Assembly: GCA_011799875.1 (NCBI GenBank)
Contig: CM022298.1
Coordinates: 257,107,757-257,171,756 of the forward strand
Reading direction: 5' to 3'
DNA: 64,000 nt
DNA from: Thinopyrum elongatum
Lineage: Eukaryota > Streptophyta > Magnoliopsida > Poales > Poaceae
Shown: positions 32,501-44,834 of the stretch, in pieces
How positions within the stretch are numbered: the first letter of the stretch is position 1
How the letters are laid out: each line of letters opens with the position of its first letter
Notes under the pieces: generated by a model
Databases searched by the model: none
What the model saw: only the letters and a program-made list of their open reading frames with translations
What the model was told of the DNA's origin: nothing
Made by a program: the position numbers and the translations under genes

Positions 32501-35130
32501 GGAAATTATCATTTTTTAATGTTCATTCAAAAATGTCCCTTTAATAATGTTCCCAAATAAATGTTCAATTTCAATTTCTTTTGCTCCCCCAATAATGTTC
32601 CCTGAATAATGTTTCTTTATATTGTTCTCCAAATAATTTCCCCAAAATAATTGTTGATGCCGAGGAGTAATTATTTTGACTGGAAGAACATTTTAAATTT
32701 CAGACAACATTGTGTTTTTCGAAAAACATTTAGTAATTTTAAGAACATTATTGAGGGAACATTTATTATATTCTTGTAGTAAACTTTTTTATTCAAGGAA
32801 ATTATCATTTTTTTAATGTTCATTCAAAAATGTCCTTTAATAATGTTCCCCAAATAAATGTTCAATTTCTTTTGCCCCCCAATAATGTTCCCTGAATAAT
32901 GTTTCTTTTATATTGTTCTCCAAATAATGTTCCCAAAATAATTGTTGATGCCGAGGAGTAATTATTTTGACTGGAAGAACATTTTAAAATTTCACACAAC
33001 ATTGTGTTTTTCGAAAAACATTTAGTCATTTTTTTAAGAACATTATTGAGGGAACATTATTCAAGGAACATTATATATTCTTGTAGTAAACTTTTTTTTA
33101 TCAAGGAAATTATCATTTTTTAATGTTCATTCAAAAGTCCCTTTATAATGTTCCCCAAATAAATGTTCAATTTCTTTTGTCCCCCAATAATGTTTCTTTA
33201 ATATTGTTCTCCAAATAATGTTCCCCAAAATAATTGTTGATGCGAGGAGTAATTATTTTGACTGGAAGAACATTTAAAATTTCACAACATTGTTTTTCGA
33301 AAAACATTTAGTCATTTTTTAAGAACATTATTGAGGGAACATTATTCAAGGAACATTATTATATCTTGTAGTAAACTTTTTTTATTCAAGGAAATTATCA
33401 TTTTTTATATTTCATTCAAAAATGTCCCTTTAATAATGTTCCCCAAATAAAGTTCAAATTTCTTTTGCTCCCCAATAATGTTCCCTGAATAATGTTTCTT
33501 TAATATTGTTTCCAAATAATGTTCCCCAAAATATGTTGATGCCGAGGGTAATTATTTTGACGGAAGCATTTTAAATTCAGACAACATTGTGTTTTTCGAA
33601 AAACATTTAGTCATTTTTAAGAACATATTAGGGAACATTATTCAAGGAACATTATTATATCTTTTAGTAAACTTTTTTATCAGGAAATTATCATTTTTTT
33701 AATGTTCATTCAAAAATGTCCTTTAATATGTTCCCCAAATAAATGTTCAATTTCTTTTGCTCCCCCAATAATGTTCCCTGATAATGTTCTTTAATATTGT
33801 TCTCCAAATAATGTTCCCCAAAATAAATGTTGATGCGAGGAGTATTATTTGACTGGAAGAACATTTTAAAATTTCAGACAAAATTGTGTTTTCGAAAAAA
33901 AATTTAGTCATTTTTTAAGAACATTATTGAGGGAACATTATTCAAGGAACATTATTATATTCTTGTAGTAAACTTTTTTATTCAAGGAAATTATCATTTT
34001 TTAATGTTCATTCAAAAATGTCCCTTTAATAATGTTCCCCAAATAAATGTTCAATTTTTTTTGCTCCCCCAATAATGTTCCCTGAATAATGTTTCTTTAA
34101 TATTGTTCTCCAAATAATGTTCCCCCAAAATTAACCGGAGTTATGTGACTGAAGAACATTTTAAAATTTCAGACAACATTGTGTTTTCGAAAAACATTTA
34201 GTCATTTTTAAGAACATTTATGAGGGAACATTATTATATTCTTGTAGTAAACTTTTTTTATTCAAGGAAATTATCATTTTTTAATGTATCAAAAATGTCC
34301 CTTTAATAAATGTTCCCCAAATAAATGTTCAATTTCTTTGCTCCCCCAATAATGTTCCCTGAATAATGTTTTCTTTAATTTGTCTCCAAATAATGTTCCC
34401 AAAATAATGTTGATGCCGAGGGATAATTATTTTGACTGGAAGAACTTTAAAATTTCAGACAACAGTGTGTTTTTCGAAAAACATTTAGTCATTTTTAAGA
34501 ACATTATTGAGGGGAACATTATTCAAGGAACATTATTAATATTGTAGTAAACTTTTTTATTCAAGGAAAATATCATTTTTAATGTTCATTAAAAAAATGT
34601 CCCTGTAATAATGTTCCCCAAATAAATGTTCAATTTCTTTTGCTCCCCCAATAATGTTCCCTGAATAATGTTTCTTTAATATTGTTCTCCAAATAATGTT
34701 CCCCAAATAATTGTTAATGCCGAGGAGTAATTATTTTGACTGGAAGAACATTTTAAAATTTCAGACAACATTGTGTTTTCCGAAAAGCATTTAGTCATTT
34801 TTTATGAACGTTATTGAGGGAACATTATTCAAGGAACATTATTATATTCTTGTAGTAATTTTTTTTTATTCAAGGAAATCTGGTTGACCCAAGGGAACAT
34901 TATTCAATTATCACTTTTTAAATCTTCATTGGAAAATGTCCCTTTAATAATGTCCCCAAATAAATGTTCAATTTTTTTCCACCTATAATGTCCCTTGATT
35001 AATATAATACTGTTTCGCCAAATAATGTTCCCTCAATAATGTTTTTCTTTAATTATGGTTCCCAAATAATGTTCCCCAAATAATTGTTGATGCCGAGGAA
35101 AAATTATTTGACTTGAAGAACATTTTTAAA
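29560..35130. repeat. Array of about 18 AT-rich repeats, period about 300 bp
   Basis: The landmark gatgccgaggagtaattattttgact recurs about every 304 bp from about 29613 to 35090 (19 occurrences, two truncated). Each unit reads ggaagaacattttaaa ... gagggaacattattcaagg ... tattcttgtagtaaac ... aataatgttccccaaat. It therefore contains both gggaacattatt and its reverse complement aataatgttccc. Units differ mainly by one-base length changes in homopolymers. The edge units (29560-29900 and 34860-35130) are the most divergent, as expected for an array homogenised in its centre. ORFs inside are short and not conserved between units. Confidence 0.9.
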
Positions 35131-35676
35131 CTTCAGAGAACATTATTTGTTTTGAAAAAAAATTAGTGATTTTTTTAGAACATTATTAGAGGAAACATTA
35201 TTCAAGGAACATTATTGACATAAATTTTTTATAGATCATTTTCTTGTTTCCTCAATAATGTTTCTTCAAGAATGTCCCGTCAACAATGTTCCCCAAGGGG
35301 CATTAATTAATAGAAATGTTTGAAGACCGAGTTATTCATACATGCGCACATCTAGCTCTTCCTGTGTCTCAAATCTACGTAGCAAGGCATTTGTAACAAC
35401 ATATCTACCTAGCAAGGCATATGTAACAACATATCAACGAAACATATTAGTTTTTTTTTAACTTTTCTTATTACCACAAAATAAACTAAATAGTTCAAGG
35501 TCAACTATAGCTATAACAAGTGTAACTTATCAAAAAAAAATATCGACACAATAATTAAAATCCATCTAAATTTTCTCAGCTAATAATGCAAAAAGTTCTT
35601 CATCGAGAGAAATTATCTTCTTCCTTGCTGCAAACAGAAATTATCTTCTTCCTTGGTGTAAACATAATGATGAGCA
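35131..35676. repeat. Array edge and 3' flank of the transposase gene with short tandem repeats
   Basis: Contains the last degenerate array sequence and then a 30-bp direct repeat (tctac(g/c)tagcaaggcat(t/a)tgtaacaacata at 35374 and 35404). A shorter repeat, gaaattatcttcttccttg, lies at about 35609 and 35637, next to the transposase stop codon. No gene is seen. Confidence 0.6.
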
Positions 35677-38600
35677 TCAACCAGTCTTCTTTTTTGGAGC
35701 CGCTTTCTTCCTAGATTTCTTTTCAGATTGTGGCTTCAATCTTTCTCCTTTGTTCACAGACTTGGATGGCCGTATAGGAGGATCTTTCAACGAATTTTCC
35801 AACTGCACTTCCGGTTGCTGTTTCTTTCCTTGCAAGTACTTTGAATGAATTTGAGCAACAGCATCCAAAAGTTCTTTGCTAAGTTCAGAACCTTTGCTGA
35901 TGTCTGAGCAAGCTTCACCAACTTTACTCATCAGAATAGCATATCTGACTGCATTGTGTGACTGATCTTCACCTGTAAGCATCACCATTTCTTTCTTGCA
36001 CTTATCCAATTCTTTTTCTCGAAAAGAAATAGTCCATCTCTCAACAATCAGCTTATCTGGAATATGGGTAATGTCAAACTGCGTAAAAAGTCTGAGGATA
36101 TGGCAACAAACAATACCATCACGCTCAAACTTCCCACAGAAACATTTGAATGAACCAGTAGTAAGGTCCACATGCACTCTGAACATTTCTCTTGTGAATT
36201 CTGGTTTCTCATACCTGATGTGTTTTTTCAAATCATACACTCTATCCTTCTCAATTTCAATAACTTTAAAAGCTGTTGCATTCACTAATTCTGTCAAAAA
36301 CTTCAAGTAGATTCCTCTGGTATATATTGTTGCTGCATGCCGTTCAACAACATGATGACTCCAAAAGACAGGAGTCTTCTCATTCGACAAGAATCTGTCC
36401 TGGTTTTCTATGTGAACAACATTCTCTTGGAATAGCACGTACTATTTCATGAATGCCTCTATAGTATCTTTCCTCTTGATATAGTCTTTGAAATTTGAGT
36501 TGAAGCTTTCACTACGGCTGGTTGACCTGATGAAAGGGCAAAACATCCCTCGAAAATAAGCTGGAACAAAGAAGGTCCGGTTCTCCCACATCCTTTTGAT
36601 GTGAGCATGTTCAGCACACTTATACTTCAGAACAAATTTCTCCCATCTTTCTTCAAATTCTTCAACGGTAATGGATTATAATAAACACTTCATCATATCT
36701 TTTTCCATGTTTTCCCTCGTAGCCATGAAAGCACTAATGTTTTCCCCCCACATTTTTAAATATATGCCAAAGACAGAACCTATGTAATGCATCTGGAAAT
36801 ACTTGAGGAATAGCAGCTTTCATCCCTGCGTCTTGGTCTATCAATATTATTCCTGGTTTTTTCCACTGCATGACCTCCATGAAAGTTTCAAACAGCCACA
36901 CAAAAGTACCTGAAGTCTCATCTTGCAATAGCGCCCAACCAAACACAATTGTTCTTCCATGGCCATGAATTCCCACTATAGGTGCAAAAGGCATGTTATA
37001 TTTGTTTGTGCTATAAGTGGTGTCAAATGAAATGATCTCACCAAACAACCGGTAGTTCAATCGGGAACGAGCATCTGTCCAGAACAAGCTGAGAACCGTG
37101 TTGTATGTATCTCTTTGCATCCTGTAGCAGAAACCAGGAGTATCAATTTGTAGCTTCTCAATGTACTGCAATGTCCATTCAATATCTGTGTTTTCCTTTT
37201 TGCGCACACGTTCTCCCTGTTTCAAATTATCTAGTTTCTTCACATCAAAGGTAATGTTTCCCAGCTTCCCACCACAGAGCTTTCTGAATATGCTCATGAT
37301 TCTTCTCGGCTTCACTCTGTGTTCTTGAAGCAATTTTGAGAACATGATTTCTGCCTCATTCATGTTTCTGTGGCTTAAGAAAAATTTTGTAAGTGATGGA
37401 GACCTTACTAGATCATGGTTATGCTTGAGAGACATTGATGCAATATGCAACTTGTCATCCACCAACTTCACTGTTATACTCATTGGACAATTTGTCCCTT
37501 CAACAATGTTTCTTTTCCTTTTCCTCAAACCAGTGTTGACACTTGGTCTTTTCCTACTTTTGTTGCACTGGAAATACAACTTCCCGTTCTTATAATTCCT
37601 TCCTTTTATCATTGCGAAACCATTCAACTGAGCATAAAAATTTACAAACCGGGAAGCATCATCCAGTGTTGAGAACACTTTACCAACTTCTGGCGTACTA
37701 GCATTGCATGCTTCATCTGGTGTAGGGAACACATACTCTTCATTCACTGCACAAGCTACTGTCTCTTCATCAGAATCTTCGCTCTCAGAATTTCCTTCAT
37801 AATCACACTTAGAATTCCGAGCCAAAGAAAGTACCTGCAAAGGGAAGGAACACAACTATTCGACATCAGAATAAGAATCTTTAGAAAACAAAGTTAATAT
37901 CTAGAAAGTCTTTTTTTATTCTTTATTCCAGAAATGCAGAATCTTACATCACGGCAAATATTTTCCACTTCTTCTGTTGTTGTCAAAGGTTCACTGCACA
38001 TGTTCTCACCAACACTGTCCTGTAAAGATTTATTTACGTTTTAATAGCCATATCATTTCTCAATTTACTTTATTTTCCAACACAATCACTTGCAGCTTTT
38101 CCCTTTTTTTCTCACACTGACCTGCTTGCTCAAACTTAGCACTACTGCTGAAGATGATTCAGTAACATTGTAGTTGTTCTCATCATTTATGTCGATTGCC
38201 TGGCAAAATCAATGAAGATATACTTTCTGTCAAACACTACAACTGTATTCAAGATCTTGCCACATTTTTTGATTGAGAAAAACATATGCTAGAATTATAA
38301 TTGTACTACCCAGTTTTGTAAGTACTTACAGTCTGTTCATTGTTATTTGACATTCGCAAATCTTCGGTGATGATGTTTGGTGCAGCTTCTTCTATTTCTT
38401 TGTCAATGCCCCCAAATAAATTGAACCCTATTTCAGCTTCTTGACTCTCAATCAGTTCCTGGACACCATTTTTGTGTGTGTTAAAGTTTGTTAGTTCATA
38501 TCACTTCCTCAGAAGAAATGCATTTGAAATCAGACATGTCAAACAACCAACCTCAGTTTCTTTCCTCAAACTTTGATATTGAACAAACTGATCAAATTCT

Positions 38601-39058
38601 TCCATCAAAGGACACCCCTAAGAGAAAAGTGAAAGGAATTTAAATGATTTTTTCATCCTAACTGAAATCCTACGTGAAGCGATGATTGAATCAAGGACAG
38701 TGACCCACCACAGTTGCAGGTTCTGCAGCACATTTGCCCGTTGTAGGTTCGAGCAGCTTGTTATCATTGTTGTTCCTTCTCTTCTTCACTTCTTTTCCAT
38801 TGGATGCAGTTCTTTTCTCAGTTTGCTTCTGCATCCACAAGAAAACAGCACAATTAATGAAATTTGTGAACCAATTATGAAAACAGCACATTTTTCTCTT
38901 TTTTTCAGTTTTTCCCTCATGTTGTAATCACTAAGTTTTTAAATGAGCACACTCAACTTCTATTTTTATAAACAAGAAATGTAGAGACTAACCTTCTTAG
39001 TAATCTCTTTCTTCTTACTGATTACTTGCTGCTTAGCAAAACTGCTTTCACCTTCCAT
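35677..39058 (-). pseudogene. FAR1-type MULE transposase gene, disabled
   Basis: Exons on the minus strand: 39058-38993, 38828-38709, 38617-38552, 38458-38330, 38199-38122, 38019-37948, then a long exon 37834-35677. All introns are phase 0. The N-terminal part is acidic. It is followed by a FAR1-type WRKY/GCM1-like zinc-finger domain (FVNFYAQLNGF ... LKHNHDL) and the MULE transposase core with catalytic Asp residues in ISFDTTYSTN and LIDQDAG, and CLWHIF. A C-terminal SWIM finger (CFCGKF ... CCHIL) follows. Lesions are a frameshift in a G/A run near 36745-36755, TAA at 36676-36678 and TAG at 36442-36444. An intact version would bind the element ends and catalyse cut-and-paste transposition. 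This copy should not. Confidence 0.85.
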
Positions 39059-39750
39059 GTGGATGTACCGTAGGCTGCAACCATAATTCAGAATCTTCTG
39101 TTACTTTTTTTAAACAAACCAGACACCATGTACTGCTTATTACATTTTTCTGTGAACTTTGTCAAACTTGACAATATGCGAAGTAAAACGAAACGGATGG
39201 GAGCATGGATGCTCTTGGTTCCCAATTACTACTTGCTTTCTTCATAAATCTCCAATGTACACGAAAAAGCAAGACTGAACTTGATGTTCCCAAGTAACCA
39301 ACAACAGTAACATGAGGTTCATCCAACTCCAAAGTTGGATCTATCTCTAATTGTAACAACAAGTGCAAATCATGCCACAGGAAATTATTCAGAGCATTAA
39401 ACTAGGTAATCCTCAAGGTTCAACGACTCCCCAATTTTAGATAATCCTTAAACTAGGTATTTGTTCGCCAGATCAACAGCAACTAACTGGCCAATTCTAC
39501 CTGTTACTCTCCTAGAACTACAACCAAATTTTCTTCCACTTCTTCCGCCTTTTCCCCCAACCAATCTTTCTTCAGCACACAATAGAATTAAGGAAAGGAA
39601 AGGAAGAAGATCAAGAAGAGGGAGCGAGGTATTACCTGTGCGCTTGAGGAGCGCCGCCGGTGGAAACAAGATGGAGGTGCCCTGGCGGCGCCGCCGCTAC
39701 CCTGCCGCCGCCTGTCTTATCTGCGGATTGGTGGAACAGATGGAGCCACG
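39059..39750 (-). promoter_or_regulatory. 5' leader and leader intron of the transposase gene
   Basis: The start-codon exon extends to an acceptor at 39075 (tatggttgcag|cctacgg on the minus strand). A CT-rich upstream exon ends at a donor cacag|gtaatacc near 39636. Its GC-rich sequence (ggcggcgccgccagggcacc) marks the promoter-proximal end at about 39700. Confidence 0.5.
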
Positions 39751-39830
39751 TACCCCCCAGGTCTTATCTGGTCCGAGCCTGTTTTTTTCCTCGTCTATTT
39801 TCTGTTCAGCAGCAGACAAGTGGGATCGTC
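39700..39830. promoter_or_regulatory. Putative bidirectional promoter between the transposase and the second C48-like gene
   Basis: The GC-rich leader of the minus-strand transposase (up to about 39750) and the CT-rich leader of the plus-strand gene (from about 39800) face away from each other. Little more than a hundred bases separate them. No TATA box is clear. Confidence 0.4.
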
Positions 39831-40845
39831 CACTTACAACACTTTCCCCATTTCGCTTCTCTGTTCTCTCCCCCCTCCGCTCGCCGTCGGCCCTCCTCAG
39901 ATCTGAATCCTCCTCTTTCACCAGAATTTTTTCCGCTGCGTTGAATTGGCTCTAAAGAAAAGGTTCGATCCCTTCTCCCTTCCGACCTCCCTAGGTTCTA
40001 CTGGCCTCTAATGTCTTCATATGTGTATATTTTTCTTTTTTTTAACTTGCGGAAGCATCATCGTGATTTAGATCTTCTTCCAAGGATTGGAACTTTTTTA
40101 GCTGGGACGACGTGTTCTAATGGACTAGTGTTTGTTTAATTCACAGCTACTCCATGGGCTAATTGAGTTTCTGTGCTAGGGCATGGAACAATTTTCATCA
40201 CAAATTTTTTTGTGTTCAATTCCACGTACAAGCTGCATCTCTATTTTGTTATCTAACTGCATCTCTAACAACAGCCATGTTGCATTTCATGAACAAGAAG
40301 TTATGGGTTAGGGGTGTGCAGTAGCCATGTAATGCAACATGTGCTTCTGCATCATCTTCCACCACATCTATATGTGGAATTGCATTTCATGAAATTTTCA
40401 GCAGCCATATAGTGAAATTAGAACATGTCAGGGGTAGTAGCCTTGTCGAAATACTGTTGTCTCGGTTGGGCTGTACACTTTTGTAGGAGCCATTACTCAA
40501 TGTCTCTGTTTTGGTCATGCCGATTTTCTACTCCGCGGCTGTGTTCATGCCAATTAAGATGTTTTTCCTGCTGATTTACACTAATTCCTGGAAGTACTAT
40601 AACAAGTGCTTATTAGAAGATATTTTCAGTAATCACTAGTTCTACCAAGCAGTGCTTATTTGCAAGTTTTGATGAGCTCCTGTTTGTTAGTAGTTCAACA
40701 TAGTGCTCACACTGAATGCAGATCAGAAATTTGCATCAATATTGTTAGTTTTCATTGCATAGCGAACCAACTGCCATGTTCTCGTACTTTGACTTACTTT
40801 CGCTTACTTTCATTGGAACAATTAATAATATGGTATTCACTATAG
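39831..40845 (+). promoter_or_regulatory. 5' leader exon and intron of the second C48-like gene
   Basis: A CT-rich leader exon (cctccgctcgccgtcggccc) ends near 39962 at a donor-like aaag|gttcg. An AT-rich intron follows and ends at the acceptor actatag, immediately before the ATG at 40846. No other gene is seen here. Confidence 0.45.
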
Positions 40846-43800
40846 ATGGAACAAGGATGTACAAAGAAAAGAGAAGCAGAAGACATTGTACATGCAGATC
40901 AGAAGAGATCCAAGGTAATGGACTTATGCTCTATACCATTCCTTTCTCAAATGAAAAAATATCATCTAATATTTCCATTTCTTCCTTTATTTTTTTTCAT
41001 GCAGTGCAATCAATTTCAGCATGTCGAATCATTTATCAAGCTTGCATCTGAAATGACTGACAGTGACAAACAGTGTGTACGTAGAATGGGTTTTCAAACA
41101 TTCCTACAAATAACCAGCATGTCCAATATTGACTCCATTTACTTCTGGCTTGCAAACCATTTCAACACTACCTCTTGCTCCATTGAAATGCCAAATGGAT
41201 TCAAATTCCCAATTACAACTACAAATGTTCACAAGATTTTTGGCATACCAATTGGTGGAGTTCCTGTCATCACGAAACCATCAGAAGCAACCCATGATTT
41301 CATCAAGCACGAGTTAGGAACAACTGCACCCACTATTGAGTACCTTTTCTCAATTATCAATGATGATCTTCCTGAAGATAAGTACTGCCGAATCTTCATT
41401 CTCATAGTACTATCACTGTTTGTTGCGCCTAATTCAAGTGGAGTTGTTACCAAGTTTGTCTACAATGCAATAGTTGACATAGACAGTATTTCCCAATATG
41501 ATTGGTGTATGCTATGTTTGAGCTACATGGTTTACTCAATAAAGAAAGCAAAACTAAACAACACAAGCACCAAAAAGTTCATTCCTGGAGGAAGCAAATT
41601 ACTTATAGTGGTAAGCATATTTCCCACGATAAAATTTCTTTAACTTTTCTTTTTCTATGTACCATTCAATTTTTTCTTTGTCTCTAATTAACACTTTTCA
41701 TTTTTTACCCAATCTGTCTGAATTTTGTTTTCAATGTCAGATATCCTATTTCGAGTTCCTCATAATAACTGAGTTCAAGTTGCCAAGCATTGAACCAAGA
41801 CTACCACTATGGTCGGCAACCATGCTAAATTCATACATGGCTCTCGATGCGCTCCATGGCGAAAGTAACGGATATGGCAGACTACCGGTATATGGCCTTA
41901 TTCTTCATAGATATTACTATTGCACATTACATAGTTCTATTCCCTGTCTTTAATTTTGATTTATAGTTCTAGTACTTCTTCAAAGTGCAGTGAAACATTA
42001 TATAAATATTAAACATCCTCTTCTTACCCAACAGAAAAAGCACATCTCCTCTACTCCATTCAATGATTCAGTTTACGCTGAACTCCCTGAAGAGATATCA
42101 CAGTATATTGAATCCAAATTCACAGATATTAGTCTAACACAAGTAAGTTCTCTTGCTGGTTTTCATCTTTTTTCTTAGCAACAATAAACTGACATTCTCA
42201 TTTTTTTATAGTTTGTTTAACAAGACATGCTCTCTCATTTTAACAGGACAAGATAATTCTTCAAATGCAAGCTCAAAAATTCTACATGAATATCATTCGG
42301 AACTCAGCATCTACACTGAAGACCTATGTAGATGATATGCATTCTTCATTCCTCAAGACATGGACATCTTCCAACAGCCCAAACCTCCAATTTAAATCAA
42401 CACTTTCGCAGAACACATTCAAAGTTCCCAAGACTGAACAATTGTTGGCTATAGAATCACCTCCAATTTTCCCAATGCTAAATGTGCAAACAATCGTTGA
42501 TGAAGATAAACAAGTCACCATCAATGAAATTCTTCAGGAATTGGTCATTGATTTCACTCAGTCTGTGAACATAACAAGCTCTAATTTCTCTCTATCTTTT
42601 AATGGTAATCTACCATCTTTCGAAGAGCTTGCTTGTCCGGAATTATTTGTGAAGACATCAAGTCATAGAAAAGCACCTCCCACTGATGTTTTAGCCTTGT
42701 TGCATCGTAAGTTTTTCTTTCATAGCTCTTTTAAGCATCTTTTTTTCTTTGCACCAAAATAGATCATGAAATAAATAATCACAACTTTTTTCCTGCAGGA
42801 TACTTGTCTGAATCAAAACCCCCAATCCAAAGAGTACAAGAAACAAAATTTTGCTTACCAATGTTCAGATTCTTATTACCAGGAGAGAGTTTGGAAGGTC
42901 ATTTCTCTTACAAAACTTCATTTTATCCAGACTAATTTTTTCAGACATGTAGATGAACTGAGTTGTTAACATTTCTTATTCTTAATGTTCTCTTCACTTT
43001 TTTTTTCAACCAGATTTCATTGATGCTGAACTGGATAAAGGATAATTGCTTGATGAAAATTTACTTGCAGCTCACAATACTTTCAACAATACAATGCATG
43101 GCAATTCAAATGGAGAGGCTGGTACAGCCACTCAATATGAAGGCGCAGATTCTCCTTCATTTGATGCAATTACCAATTCAATTGACAAAGTTCAGAATGT
43201 TCCATTTGCATCTCGTGCCTCTAATGAGTTCAGCCTACCAGAAAATCAGTATAGCATGCATTGCAATAGTCATGCCAACCCCAATGTTCCTGGAACTCAG
43301 AGCCCAATAAGGGTAATGGATTTCCTATCACCGAAACTCTACCCAAACAATATTGCCACACCTATTGAAGATTCTTTGCTAGTTCAAGCACTCGAACAAC
43401 ATGAAGCACATTCCAATAAGTTTTCAAAACCAGAAACTTCCACTTGGCAACAACGTGTGAACAATTCTTTCAAATCTGTGACACTAGTAATTCAAGAACC
43501 CAAAAAGGCTGGTAAGCAGGTCATCTTTTCAGACGGAATAGAGAATGATTTCTACCAAACATTGGTTGGACTTCTTTCCAAATTAAGTTACAGGTTTGTA
43601 CAAAAAGCATATGAATTTTTATGTGATATGTTCTACATAATTCGAACATAAATAGTTTTTATATGCGATCCATACTATTTTCTCATGATTTATTTTTCAC
43701 TTTTCTTCATGATTTTCTTCTGCCATGAACAGCCAAAGGATATTTGAGATTGAAGGAGTTTGGGTGGATCAGAAAACTATAACTCTATCATTCAAGCCTG

Positions 43801-44834
43801 GTGGCTGGATAAACCCTCGGGTTGTTGGCTGTTTTTCAAAACTAAAGAACAAAGACCAGCTGGACCGAGGAAGAAAAGGCCTCCTGCGAAACAGCGAAAT
43901 AGTGGAGCACATAGTTAGCATTGACGACATGGTCAGCCTATATTTTGAATTCTTCTCCTCAGTTTTTGCTTTCACATCATCGATATTTCCTTTTCTTAAC
44001 TATCAATGATTTTCTGGAAACAAACATGCAGGAGAAGCTAATGAACCCAATGCTAAATCATTCAGATCCTGCAAACCAACTAATCTTACAGGAAAGTAAT
44101 GTTGGCTTCAGTTTATTGAATGCTTCCTTGGTAAGACAAGTTCTTTTGTACAAACTATTTATAGTTTTTTCTTCTTTAAAGAGGTTACACTAATAGATTG
44201 TAACTTTCCACAATTCCCTAGGTAAAAATGCCCGTATTCAAGGAAAAACAATGGATTTTAATCATTGCTAACTTCGGAGCCAAAATTTTTGATATCATGA
44301 ACCCGTACTACAGTGGTGATACATTTCTACCAACAATTAGTGCTGTTATCTACAACTTCAAGGTTTTGTTTGCTGCTACATACGGAAATTCTAGTTCTTT
44401 CTGCATAGGAAATTTTGAATCAAGATTTGTACCAGCTCCCAAGGTCAATTTCAAGTGGGTTTTCCATGGAAATCTCCCATTTTACAAGATTTGAAGAAGC
44501 CACCAGCAACTTTTTGGTTCTTTCTCCTAAAAAAGCAGATTCAATGTAATTTAAATTCACAATAATTTCCATCCTAAGTATGTAACTGATTGTCATATTA
44601 TTTTTCTTTGAAAGGTATGACTCAGGAATTTTCCTTCTTCAGTATGTTAGCAAGTACAAAGGTCTCGGTTTGGAGGGTTTCTCTAATGTAAGCGATAGTC
44701 ATATCTTTCCTTTTTTGGTCATTACTTGTAACATATCAGGAATTAAACATCACTTTTTCTAAAATACTGTAGGATGATTTACATGCTCTACGTCAAAAAT
44801 TCCTTTTTGAGATTATAACTTGCAAGGACAATGA
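40846..44834 (+). CDS. Second plant-mobile-domain/C48-like protein, catalytic His and Cys replaced
   Basis: Exons: 40846-40914, 41005-41610, 41741-41887, 42035-42142, 42247-42706, 42799-42897, 43014 or 43071 to 43593, 43733-43931, 44032-44130, 44222-44454, 44615-44687, 44772-44834. With the strong acceptor at 43013 the frame meets a TAA at 43043. With the weaker acceptor ttacttgcag at 43070 it stays open, giving about 892 aa. The N-terminal part (FWLANHFN ... VHKIFGIPIGGVPV) matches the mobile-domain part of the intact paralogue at 23819. The C-terminal part keeps the C48 layout, but the His position reads Gln (KEKQWILI) and the Cys position reads Ser (YDSGIF), while Asp (KIFDIM) is kept. It is likely a non-catalytic, protein-binding form. 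Confidence 0.65.

Noticed and set aside
29560..35130. CRISPR-like array
   Set aside because: Units are about 300 bp, contiguous and homologous along their full length, with no spacer structure, and the sequence is plant DNA.
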